Source: an uncultured Sutterella sp.
GTDB taxonomy: Bacteria > Pseudomonadota > Gammaproteobacteria > Burkholderiales > Burkholderiaceae_F
NCBI GenBank assembly: GCA_905202595.1
Contig: CAJKSP010000058.1
Coordinates: 1 to 11,974 of the forward strand
Reading direction: 5' to 3'
DNA length: 11,974 nt
The notes under the pieces are model-generated. The model saw nothing but the letters and a program-made list of their open reading frames with translations, was not told the origin of the DNA and did not search any database. Of the stretch, positions 1-6,080 are shown in pieces (the stretch's first letter is position 1; each line of letters starts with the position of its first letter). The translations under genes were made by a program, and so were the position numbers.

Positions 1-64
1 GCGAACCGGCGCGCCGCCCCTTCCTGGCCGGCGCCGCTGCGGGCAGCGCCGGATCCGCTTCGCC

Positions 65-1465
65 TTAGGCGATGCGGGAATAGCCGCCCGCGCGGTCGGA
101 TTCGCGCAGGTAGCGGTCGAACTGCATCGCCACGGCGCGCACGAAGATCTTGCCCTTGGGCGAGACCACGATGCGGTCGGGCCATAGCTCGACGAGCTCG
201 TGCTTGACGTAGGGCTTGAGCTTCGAGAGCTCGTAGGCGAAGGTTTCGTCAAAGTTGAGGCCGAAGCGCTCCTCGACGTCCTTCTTCTTGAGTTCGAAGT
301 TGCACATGATCTTCATGATCACGTAGCGGCGCAGCTCGTCGTCGTCGTTGAGGAGGTAGCCGCGGTTCGTCGCGAGCTTGCCCGAGTTGATCGCTGCGTA
401 CCAGTCGTCGAGCTCGCGCGGGTTGCAGGCGTAGGCGCGGCCGATCTTCGAGATGCCCGAGACGCCGAGCGCGACCATGTCGCAGTCGGCCTTCGTGGAG
501 TAGCCCTGGAAGTTGCGCTGCAGCGTGCCTTCGCGCTGCGCGATGGAGAGCTCGTCCGTCTGCTTGGCGAAGTGGTCCATGCCGATGTAGCGGTAGCCGT
601 TCGCGGTGAGGTGGCGGATGGCGTCGAACATGATTTCGACCTTCGTCACCGTGTCGGGAAGGTCGGCCGGCAGAATGCGGCGCTGCGCCTTGAAGTGGTT
701 CGGCAGGTGCGCGTAGTGGTAGAGCGCGATGCGGTCAGGCGAGATCTCGAGCACCTTGTCGATCGTTTCGGCGAAGGACGCGCGGGTCTGCTTCGGCAGG
801 CCGTAGATGAGGTCCATGTTGACCGAGTGGAAGCCGCACTCGCGCGCGGCGTCGATCGTGGCCTTCGTCATTTCAAACGGCTGAATGCGGTTGACCGCCT
901 TCTGCACGTCCGGATTGAAGTCCTGCACGCCGCAGCTCATGCGGTTGAGGCCGATTTCGCGCAGCTTCTTCACCTTGTCGGGGCCGCACGTGCGGGGGTC
1001 GACCTCGATCGAGAATTCGCCGCCTTCCTCAAGCGGGAAGCGGCTCGTAAGAGTCTCCATGACGAGGGAGAGCTCGTCCTCGTTGAGGAAGGTCGGCGTG
1101 CCGCCGCCGAAGTGGAGCTGCTCGACCGTCTGCTTGCCCGTGAGATGCGCCTTGACGAGGTCGGCCTCGCGGCCGAGCGCCTTGATGTACTCGGCGGACT
1201 TGCCGTGATCGCGCGTCACGATCTTGTTGCAGCCGCAGTAGTAGCAGACGTCATTGCAGAACGGGATGTGCACGTAGAGCGACAGGTTGGCGGGCTCCTT
1301 CTCATCCTTGCGCCCGGCGAGCGCACGTTCGTAGTCCTCAACGCCGAAGCTCGCATTGAAGCGGTCGGCAGTGGGGTACGAGGTGTAGCGCGGGGCGGGG
1401 ACGTCGAACTTGCGCAGAAGATCCATATCGGGCAGCTCAACGCCGCTCGTTTCCGGGGTCGTCAT
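65..1465 (-). CDS. hemN: Oxygen-independent coproporphyrinogen III oxidase (radical SAM)
   Basis: Catalyses the oxidative decarboxylation of coproporphyrinogen III to protoporphyrinogen IX without oxygen, in cytoplasmic haem synthesis. The 466-residue protein has the length of the E. coli enzyme. The HemN signature around residues 64-81 is clear: YVHIPFC followed by NDVCYYCGCNK, giving C70, C74 and C77 for the 4Fe-4S cluster and the HemN-typical fourth cysteine C79. The radical-SAM glycine motif GGGTP lies at 120-124. The start is supported by AAGAGG (complement of 1475-1480), nine bases before the ATG. A promoter with an FNR-type box lies upstream, which fits the known oxygen control of hemN. 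It is divergent from fnr. The 64 bases past its stop are GC-rich with an imperfect stem but no T-run, so no clear terminator is seen. Family assignment is near certain. Confidence 0.97.
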   Translation of the reverse strand: MTTPETSGVELPDMDLLRKFDVPAPRYTSYPTADRFNASFGVEDYERALAGRKDEKEPANLSLYVHIPFCNDVCYYCGCNKIVTRDHGKSAEYIKALGREADLVKAHLTGKQTVEQLHFGGGTPTFLNEDELSLVMETLTSRFPLEEGGEFSIEVDPRTCGPDKVKKLREIGLNRMSCGVQDFNPDVQKAVNRIQPFEMTKATIDAARECGFHSVNMDLIYGLPKQTRASFAETIDKVLEISPDRIALYHYAHLPNHFKAQRRILPADLPDTVTKVEIMFDAIRHLTANGYRYIGMDHFAKQTDELSIAQREGTLQRNFQGYSTKADCDMVALGVSGISKIGRAYACNPRELDDWYAAINSGKLATNRGYLLNDDDELRRYVIMKIMCNFELKKKDVEERFGLNFDETFAYELSKLKPYVKHELVELWPDRIVVSPKGKIFVRAVAMQFDRYLRESDRAGGYSRIA

Positions 1466-1509
1466 GGGATTCAGCCTCTTTGTTTTGGGAATGTATGACT
1501 TAAGTTAAG

Positions 1510-1559
1510 GATCCTGATATTATTCGGGAGACGGATCGGGTCTTGTTGACTGCGGTCAA
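1510..1559 (-). promoter_or_regulatory. hemN promoter with FNR-type box (class II layout)
   Basis: The palindrome TTGAC-TGCG-GTCAA (1546-1559) differs from the FNR consensus TTGAT-N4-ATCAA by one symmetrical base per half-site. On the minus strand a -10-like TAATAT lies at 1522-1517, which puts the transcription start near 1510-1512 and the box centre about 41-42 bases upstream. That is the classic position for class II FNR activation. There is no good -35 hexamer at the expected place, as is usual for an activator-dependent promoter. The layout is read directly from the sequence; activation by the adjacent FNR is inference. Confidence 0.7.
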
Positions 1560-1560
1560 C

Positions 1561-1894
1561 GAAAAACGGAGCGGCAGACTTGGCTTTCTGCCGTTTTCCG
1601 CCCTTTCCTCTCAGACGCAGAGGATCCTGCTTGCCAGGCATTCTAGGCGGCTGAAATTATTTGTAGATTAGGACGGAGCGTCGATCCGGCGCTCCGCTTC
1701 TCTTCTGCGCCGAAGCCCCAGGCTCCGGCGCCGGGCGCTGCAGGAGCCGCGGAGGCTTCGGGCGGCTCTTCGGCGGCGGGGCGGCGAACAATATCCACTG
1801 CATGGCCCGCGTCCGCTGAAGACTCGGCGCCGACAGCTCGATCAAGCAGGCGGCAGATGCCGTGGGACGAGCGACCGAGATAGGAGAGAAGGGA
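1561..1894 (+). other. Intergenic region upstream of fnr, with a hairpin
   Basis: No convincing gene lies between the hemN promoter and fnr. A short hairpin (CGGCAGA 1572-1578 pairing with TCTGCCG 1587-1593, then TTTT) is present, but no gene ends just before it, so it may be a transcript boundary or chance. AT-rich sequence around 1650-1670 is the most promoter-like part (TAGATT at 1664-1669 as a weak -10); if it is used, the fnr leader would be roughly 220 bases long. The rest, 1680-1860, is very GC-rich. Open frames on the minus strand here run on into fnr antisense and resemble no known protein. Confidence 0.3.
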
Positions 1895-2665
1895 GTGATC
1901 AATCTGTCTGCGCTGCGCGTGGCGTGCTCGAACTGCAATCTTCGGGAAGCCTGCCTGCCCTCGGGGCTCGGCATCAAGGAGGTCGAGCGCCTCGAAGATC
2001 TGGTGGCGACGCGCCGCCGCATCAAGCGCGGCGAAGCGCTTTTCCGAGCCGGCGACCGATTCGAAAATCTCTACGCCGTCCGCCTCGGCTTCCTGAAGAG
2101 CACCGTCATGAGCAGCGACGGCCGCGAGCAGGTGACGAACTTCTACATGGCCGGCGAGATGATCGGCTTTGACGGCATTTCGAGCGGCGTGCACTCGTGC
2201 GACATCGTGGCGCTCGAGGACACCGAAGTCTGCGTCATCCCCTACGACCGGCTCCTCGAGGTGGCGACCTCCATGAAGAGCATGGGCTCGCATGTGCTCA
2301 AAATGCTCTCTCGCGAAATCGTGCGGCAGCACGGCGTCATGCTGCTGCTCGGCTCGATGCACGCCGAAGAGCGCCTTGCCGCCTTCCTGCTGTCGCTCTC
2401 GCAGCGCTTTGAGGCGCGCGGCTATTCGCGCTCGGAGTTCGTGCTCCGCATGACGCGCGCGGAAATCGGCTCCTACCTCGGCCTCAAGCTCGAGACCGTA
2501 AGCCGCGTGCTCTCGCGCTTCTCGCACGACGGCCTCATCGAGGTCAATCAGAAGCACGTGCGGATCTTCGACGCCGAAGGGCTGCGCTCGATCGTGTCGG
2601 GCGTGCCGGTCTCGCACTTTGAGGACGACGTGCGCACGCCGGCGGCGAATCACTTCCGCCGCTAA
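1895..2665 (+). CDS. fnr: FNR-type oxygen-sensing transcriptional regulator
   Basis: A cytoplasmic CRP/FNR-family regulator of about 256 residues. FNR binds a 4Fe-4S cluster, dimerises without oxygen and controls anaerobic genes. The N-terminus carries C11-x2-C14-x5-C20, the same spacing as E. coli C20/C23/C29, and C113 in VCVIPY matches the fourth ligand C122. So this is a cluster-binding FNR, not a cysteine-free relative. A cyclic-nucleotide-like barrel follows (about 30-140), then a dimer helix and a helix-turn-helix near 186-210. Its recognition helix reads E200-TV-S203-R204, the E-xx-SR set that reads TTGA half-sites. The GTG at 1895 is chosen because AGGAG (1882-1886) sits eight bases before it; a GTG at 1862 would add 11 residues without a better site. 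It is divergent from hemN and closed by a strong terminator. FNR-type boxes at 1546 and 10625 are candidate targets. Confidence 0.93.
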   Translation: MINLSALRVACSNCNLREACLPSGLGIKEVERLEDLVATRRRIKRGEALFRAGDRFENLYAVRLGFLKSTVMSSDGREQVTNFYMAGEMIGFDGISSGVHSCDIVALEDTEVCVIPYDRLLEVATSMKSMGSHVLKMLSREIVRQHGVMLLLGSMHAEERLAAFLLSLSQRFEARGYSRSEFVLRMTRAEIGSYLGLKLETVSRVLSRFSHDGLIEVNQKHVRIFDAEGLRSIVSGVPVSHFEDDVRTPAANHFRR

Positions 2666-2690
2666 GCCGAGCGCAGGCGCGAGAAACATA

Positions 2691-2731
2691 AAAGCCGGCC
2701 GCTTCCCGCAGAAGGAAGCGGCCGGCTTTTT
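2691..2731. terminator. Bidirectional rho-independent terminator between fnr and ugpQ
   Basis: A perfect 16-bp stem (2691-2706 with 2714-2729; GC core GCCGGCCGCTTCC) encloses a seven-base loop. On the plus strand it runs into five T at 2727-2731, ending fnr. On the minus strand the A-run at 2691-2693 gives a T-rich tail, so it can also end ugpQ, which converges from the right. Confidence 0.92.
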
Positions 2732-2779
2732 GATGAGCGCTTCGGCGGCCGTCAGGCCGCCGGCGCATCCGCGCGGGCC

Positions 2780-3559
2780 TTAGAGCGAAGGCGGCACGAG
2801 GTCGAGGCGGTCCGTGCAGACGCCGTCGACGCCCCAGCGGAAGAGCTCCTTGATCTTTTCCGGATCGTTGGGCGTCCAGCAGAAGAGCCAGTAGCCCAGA
2901 TCCTTCACTTCGCGCACGAATTCAGGCGTCATCCGCGCCCAGTTGGTGTGCAGCGACACGCACTTCATCTCTTCGAGCACGTCGCGCCAGTTGGCCGGAA
3001 TTTCGTCGACGAGGAAGCCGCGCGGAATGTCGGGCGCCGCTTCCAGCGCGCCGCGGAGCGCTTCAGGCTTGAAGGAGCTGAAGAGCGGGCAGGCGGGATT
3101 GATCTTGCTCTGCTCGCTGCCGCCCGGGACGACGGCGTCGGCATAGAGCTTGGCCGTGAGGGCGCCGACGACGCGGCCCGTTTCGAGCTCGTGGCCGAGC
3201 GCGGGCTTGATTTCGATGTTCATCCAAATGCCGTTGGCGCGGCACCAGCGCACGCAGCGCTCAAAGGTCATGGGCGTCACGCCTGCGTAGCGCGGGCCGT
3301 ACCAGCTGCCGGCGTCGAGCGCGCAGACTTCGGCGGCCGTGAGCTCCGGCACCGAGCGGGGATCCTTGATGATGCGGCCGAATTTTTCGTCATGCATGAT
3401 GACAGGCACGCCGTCGGCGGCGAGCATGGCATCGGTTTCAATTGCGCGGTAGCCGTAGCGCATTGCGGCGATGAAGCCCTCAAGCGTGTTTTCGGGCGCG
3501 GTGGTGCCGCAGCCGCGGTGCGCGGCGATGCGGGCATAAGGCCAGGCAGTCTGAGCCAT
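2780..3559 (-). CDS. ugpQ: Glycerophosphodiester phosphodiesterase (UgpQ type)
   Basis: Hydrolyses glycerophosphodiesters to glycerol-3-phosphate and an alcohol, for phospholipid-derived carbon and phosphate; no signal peptide is seen, so it is probably cytoplasmic like UgpQ. The 259-residue length fits the family (E. coli about 247). Visible GDPD motifs: H14-R15-G, P22-E23-N-T, E41-x-D43 for metal binding, DG at 49-50 and the catalytic H56-D57, then IEIKP around 115-119 and RWGVDGVCTDRLD near the C-terminus. The N-terminal WPYARIAAHRG closely recalls the start of E. coli UgpQ. The ATG at 3559 is preceded by GGAG (complement of 3568-3571) at eight bases. The open frame continues far upstream, but that part is unrelated sequence. 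No ugp transporter genes are adjacent, so it stands as a single gene with its own promoter. Confidence 0.94.
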   Translation of the reverse strand: MAQTAWPYARIAAHRGCGTTAPENTLEGFIAAMRYGYRAIETDAMLAADGVPVIMHDEKFGRIIKDPRSVPELTAAEVCALDAGSWYGPRYAGVTPMTFERCVRWCRANGIWMNIEIKPALGHELETGRVVGALTAKLYADAVVPGGSEQSKINPACPLFSSFKPEALRGALEAAPDIPRGFLVDEIPANWRDVLEEMKCVSLHTNWARMTPEFVREVKDLGYWLFCWTPNDPEKIKELFRWGVDGVCTDRLDLVPPSL

Positions 3560-3590
3560 GGATGCGACTCCAAAAAGAGGAAACGCGGGC

Positions 3591-3619
3591 ATTGTGGACT
3601 TTTGGGCGCGAAAGGGCAA
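3591..3619 (-). promoter_or_regulatory. Candidate sigma-70 promoter of ugpQ
   Basis: On the minus strand TTGCCC (3619-3614) is followed after exactly 17 bases by CACAAT (3596-3591). The predicted start near 3584 leaves a leader of about 25 bases carrying the GGAG ribosome site. Each hexamer matches consensus at four of six positions. Confidence 0.5.
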
Positions 3620-3720
3620 GCGCCGCTTGGGGCGGGAGGAGCGCCGTCGGCGCGGAGTCCGGCAGGTCTGAAGGCTCCCGCTTTTCCGTGCGCCGCAGGG
3701 GGCTGCGGCAGTCTTTTCGA

Positions 3721-3776
3721 TAAAATAATGCAATAGCCCATCAATGCGCCGCCTCCGCTGTCTGCGGCGGGCGGCG
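3721..3776 (+). promoter_or_regulatory. Candidate -10 and structured leader of the H-NS-like gene
   Basis: GATAAAAT (hexamer TAAAAT at 3721-3726, five of six to consensus) is a good -10 without a recognisable -35. The predicted leader of about 60 bases can fold into a GC hairpin: 3747-3753 pairs with 3770-3776, and an inner CCGC 3755-3758 pairs with GCGG 3764-3767. The hairpin ends 17 bases before the ATG. A second small stem (3692-3698 with 3703-3709) lies just upstream of the -10. Whether either structure has a role is unknown. Confidence 0.4.
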
Positions 3777-3793
3777 TTCAAGCCTTCAGAGCC

Positions 3794-4126
3794 ATGACGA
3801 CTACTTTTGACGAAGACATTCTGACCCGATATGCGCAGCTTAAGGCTGAGCTCGACAAGGTCAACGAGGCCTCGCGCAAGCTGCAGGACGAAATCCAGGA
3901 AGCCCGACGGGCGCCCTCTCCCGAGCGGCTTGCCGCGATAGCGGAAGTGAACAGCCTCATTGCGCAGTTCGGCCTCACCAAGCGCGAGCTCTATCCCAAC
4001 GGCAGCATCGAGCGCTACATCGGCCCCTACGGCGAAGTTTGGAACGGCAAGGGCGCCATGCCCGACTGGATGCGGCGCGCGCTGCGCATGGGACGCCGCA
4101 AGGCGGACTTCCGCGTCGGCGCCTGA
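3794..4126 (+). CDS. Short H-NS family nucleoid-associated protein
   Basis: A 110-residue DNA-binding protein of the H-NS histone family; such proteins coat AT-rich DNA and silence transferred genes. The N-terminal half (about 5-60) is a heptad-like coiled coil, LKAELDKVNEASRKLQDEI, expected to oligomerise. The C-terminal domain contains the family pattern Y75-x-G-P-Y-G-E-V-W83-N-G-K-G-A-M-P90-D-W92. The DNA-contacting loop is normally S/Q-G-R-G-R; here it is N-G-K-G-A, so the second arginine is lost and the first is a lysine. The tail RRALRMGRRKADFR is strongly basic and could compensate. No good ribosome site precedes the ATG, only a weak CAGAG. Family call is firm; minor-groove binding strength and targets are unknown. 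Confidence 0.85.
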   Translation: MTTTFDEDILTRYAQLKAELDKVNEASRKLQDEIQEARRAPSPERLAAIAEVNSLIAQFGLTKRELYPNGSIERYIGPYGEVWNGKGAMPDWMRRALRMGRRKADFRVGA

Positions 4127-4167
4127 AGCGGGCGGGCGCAGACGGGGGCTGGGCGCATCAAAAGCGC

Positions 4168-4207
4168 ATAAAAAAACCTCGGTGGCGTTTTCCCGTCGCC
4201 ACCGAGG
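4168..4207 (-). terminator. Rho-independent terminator, minus-strand orientation
   Basis: An 11-bp perfect stem (CCTCGGTGGCG 4177-4187 with 4197-4207) and nine-base loop. Read on the minus strand it is followed by seven T, so it terminates leftward transcription. On the plus strand there is no T-run, so it is not a normal terminator for the H-NS-like gene. It lies about 240 bases past the nnr stop, an unusually long tail unless a separate transcript ends here. Confidence 0.85.
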
Positions 4208-4310
4208 CTCAACCCTCAATTTTCTCAACCTAAAGTCAGGAGAAACACAGCTTAGGAGCGATTTCCTTTCGCTGTGAAAACAGAATACCTGAAGCCCTTT
4301 CGCGCTCGTG
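4168..4310 (-). ncRNA. Candidate small RNA of about 140 nt (speculative)
   Basis: On the minus strand TTGAAC, an 18-base spacer and TAAATT (complement of about 4311-4340) make a possible promoter. The transcript would contain the hairpin 4246-4276 and end in the strong terminator at 4168-4207. It matches no RNA family I recognise. The alternative is that this is simply the 3' untranslated tail of nnr read-through. Confidence 0.25.
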
Positions 4311-4351
4311 TTACCGAATTTAGGCAAGATGTAACGACCTGTTCAAAATAT

Positions 4352-4400
4352 GACAGCCGCGGGACCCGGAAGGGTGCCGCGGCTGTCTTATTGCTTGATT
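4352..4400. terminator. Hairpin, probable terminator between convergent genes
   Basis: An 11-bp perfect stem (GACAGCCGCGG 4352-4362 with 4377-4387) with a 14-base loop. On the plus strand it is followed by TTATTGCTTGATTTT, which could end the H-NS-like transcript. On the minus strand it is followed by ATATTTT, which could end nnr. The T-runs are interrupted, so efficiency is uncertain. Confidence 0.6.
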
Positions 4401-4448
4401 TTCAAGCTCTTTTAATTTGGCCGATTTTTACAACTTGGACGATGGCCG

Positions 4449-5927
4449 TCAGAGGCGGCGCACGAAGCGGTCTTTGGCGTAGGCGAGGCGCTCGCGATGG
4501 ATGATCTTCGCGGCGGCCGGCGCAATCTGGCCGGCCGTGAAGCCGGCCAGACAGCCTTCGGGCGAAGCGCCGTGGAGCCACACGGCGCCGAGAACCGCTT
4601 CCATCGTGTCGAAGCGCTGCGCGAGCAGCGAGGCGATCATGCCCGAGAGCACGTCGCCGCTGCCGGCGGTGGAGAGCGACGAATCGGCAAAGGGCGACAG
4701 CCAGCTGCGGGAGCTGCGCATCGAGACGAGCGTGCCCGGTCCCTTGAGGACGGTGATCGAGCCCGTGTGCAGCGCGATGTCGCGCACGGCGTCGACGCGG
4801 TTCGCATTGATCACCTTGGGATCCACGCCGAGCAGGCGGGCGCCTTCGACTTCATGCGGCGTCATGACCGTGGCGGACTTGCGGTGCAGGAGCACTTCAA
4901 CGAGCGACTTGTCGGCGGCGATGAGGTTGATGGCATCGGCGTCGATGACGAGCGGCACCGGCGCTTCCAGAGCGGCGACGAGGCGCTTCTTGGCTGCTTC
5001 GCTCTGACCGAGGCCCGGGCCGATGACGACGGCCGTAAAGCGCGAGGGATCGACGGGCTCGGGGGAGAGCATGAGTTCGGGCATCACCGGATCCACCGCC
5101 GGGCTGCGCTCGGCGAGGAGCTCGACCGTCACGGTGCCTGCGCCCATGACGAGCGCGGCGCGCGCGGCGAGAAGCGCCGCGCCGACATGGCCGTCGCCGC
5201 CGCCGATCACGGCCACGTGGCCGAAGGTGCCCTTGTGGGCGTTCTTCGTGCGCGGCTCGAGCACGTGCTCGAAGTCGTCCATGCCGATGAGGCCGAGGCG
5301 CGTGAGCGGCACGGAGACATCCAGCTCGGAGAGAATCACTTCGCCCGCGGCGTCTGGGCCGTCCACCATGTAGAGGCCCGCCTTCTGCGAGAGGAAGGTG
5401 ATCGTCGCGTCGGCGCGGATCCCCGGCGCGCCGCCCGCCCAGTGGCCGGTTTCGCTGTCGAGTCCGGAAGGCACGTCCAGAGCGAGCTTCCAGGCGTGGC
5501 GCTCGTTGAACCAGAGCACGGCGTCGAGATAGGGGTCGCGGATCATCTTCTTGATGCCCGTGCCGAAGAGGCCATCGACGACGGCGTCGGCTTCGTCCGT
5601 GCTGTAGGGATCTTCGACGACGGCGCCGCCCTGGGCGATCCACTCGTCGGCAAGCTGCTTGGCCAAAGGCGACTTCGGCGCGCCGCCCGGTGCGGCGACG
5701 ACCACCTGGAAGCCCATCGCCTTCAGCGACGCGGCGCAGGCATAGGCGTCGCCGCCGTTGTTGCCCGGACCGGCAAGGATCGTGACGCGCTTGCCGGGCG
5801 AGCGTTCGGCGACAAGCGCCGCAGCGGCGGCGCCGGCGCGGCGCATCAGGGCGTCTTCGCCCAGGCGGTTGGCGCAGCGGACTTCGAGGTCGTGCGCCTC
5901 TTCAAGATTGAGGATGATCTGACTCAT
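4449..5927 (-). CDS. nnr: Bifunctional NAD(P)H-hydrate epimerase / ADP-dependent dehydratase
   Basis: Repairs damaged NADHX and NADPHX: the N-terminal half epimerises the R form, the C-terminal half dehydrates the S form using ADP. In about 492 residues both halves are intact. Epimerase part: GPGNNGGD at 53-60, FGTG near 121-124, and D151 in LDVPSG. Dehydratase part (about 225-490), ribokinase-like: HKG at 231-233, GPGLGQ at 303-308, DADA at 329-332, TPHEVEGARLLG at 356-367, KGPGT at 395-399, and AGSGDVLSG at 421-429 with the catalytic D425. The start at 5927 (MSQIILNLEEAHDLE) is where homology begins and lies about 60 bases after a TACAAT -10. An ATG at 5969 would add 14 unlike residues and sits almost at the predicted transcript start. 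No clear Shine-Dalgarno precedes 5927. Housekeeping gene, probably monocistronic. Confidence 0.93.
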   Translation of the reverse strand: MSQIILNLEEAHDLEVRCANRLGEDALMRRAGAAAAALVAERSPGKRVTILAGPGNNGGDAYACAASLKAMGFQVVVAAPGGAPKSPLAKQLADEWIAQGGAVVEDPYSTDEADAVVDGLFGTGIKKMIRDPYLDAVLWFNERHAWKLALDVPSGLDSETGHWAGGAPGIRADATITFLSQKAGLYMVDGPDAAGEVILSELDVSVPLTRLGLIGMDDFEHVLEPRTKNAHKGTFGHVAVIGGGDGHVGAALLAARAALVMGAGTVTVELLAERSPAVDPVMPELMLSPEPVDPSRFTAVVIGPGLGQSEAAKKRLVAALEAPVPLVIDADAINLIAADKSLVEVLLHRKSATVMTPHEVEGARLLGVDPKVINANRVDAVRDIALHTGSITVLKGPGTLVSMRSSRSWLSPFADSSLSTAGSGDVLSGMIASLLAQRFDTMEAVLGAVWLHGASPEGCLAGFTAGQIAPAAAKIIHRERLAYAKDRFVRRL

Positions 5928-5987
5928 GGCAGCAGTCGATAAAAAGCCGCGCGCAGTCCGCGCCGGCATGTCATAGAAAGCGCCTCG

Positions 5988-5997
5988 ATTGTAGCGG
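5988..5997 (-). promoter_or_regulatory. Candidate -10 of nnr (CCGCTACAAT)
   Basis: TACAAT (complement of 5988-5993) matches the -10 consensus at five of six positions; no convincing -35 is seen (TTCCTT at 16 bases is poor). The predicted start near 5981 gives a leader of about 54 bases to the ATG at 5927. The same ten bases occur upstream of the next gene at 7390-7399. Confidence 0.45.
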
Positions 5998-6080
5998 CGC
6001 CGCCGGCAGAAGGAATTCGCCAGCTCGGCGCCGAACGACGTGCGGCCGGCTTTTCAGCAGGCGGCCGCAGCAGCCCGGCC

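Larger units (their letters stand above)
4127..4448. other. Non-coding stretch between hns-like gene and nnr
   Basis: No protein gene is supported here. The stretch is clearly more AT-rich than its flanks and holds two strong inverted repeats (4177-4207 and 4352-4387), entered separately, and a weaker hairpin between them (CACAGC 4246-4251 with GCTGTG 4271-4276, inner AGGA 4254-4257 with TCCT 4264-4267). The sequence 4388-4440 is AT-rich and without recognisable signal. Confidence 0.6.

Noticed and set aside
1..64. GC-rich inverted repeat just past the hemN stop as a terminator
   Set aside because: The stem has a bulge and the minus strand continues with no T-run, so it is indistinguishable from GC-rich background.
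200..1498. Long plus-strand open frame of 432 codons opposite hemN
   Set aside because: It is the antisense of hemN, rich in V, R, A, E and L as expected from a GC-rich mirror frame, and resembles no protein family; hemN has all its motifs.
1643..2689. Minus-strand open frame covering fnr and its upstream region
   Set aside because: Antisense to fnr with no recognisable motif; the part outside fnr (1643-1860) is proline/alanine/arginine-rich and has no supported start.
3560..4327. Upstream extension of the ugpQ open frame to an ATG at 4327
   Set aside because: It would run antisense through the H-NS-like gene and two hairpins; GDPD homology starts at the ATG 3559, which has its own ribosome site.
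4925..4938. TTGAT followed by ATC near 4925-4938 as another FNR box
   Set aside because: The second half-site is shifted and does not read ATCAA, and it lies inside the nnr coding sequence.
4497..5942. Plus-strand open frame of 481 codons opposite nnr
   Set aside because: Mirror of a GC-rich gene with low-complexity R/G/A/H composition; nnr on the other strand has two complete enzyme domains.
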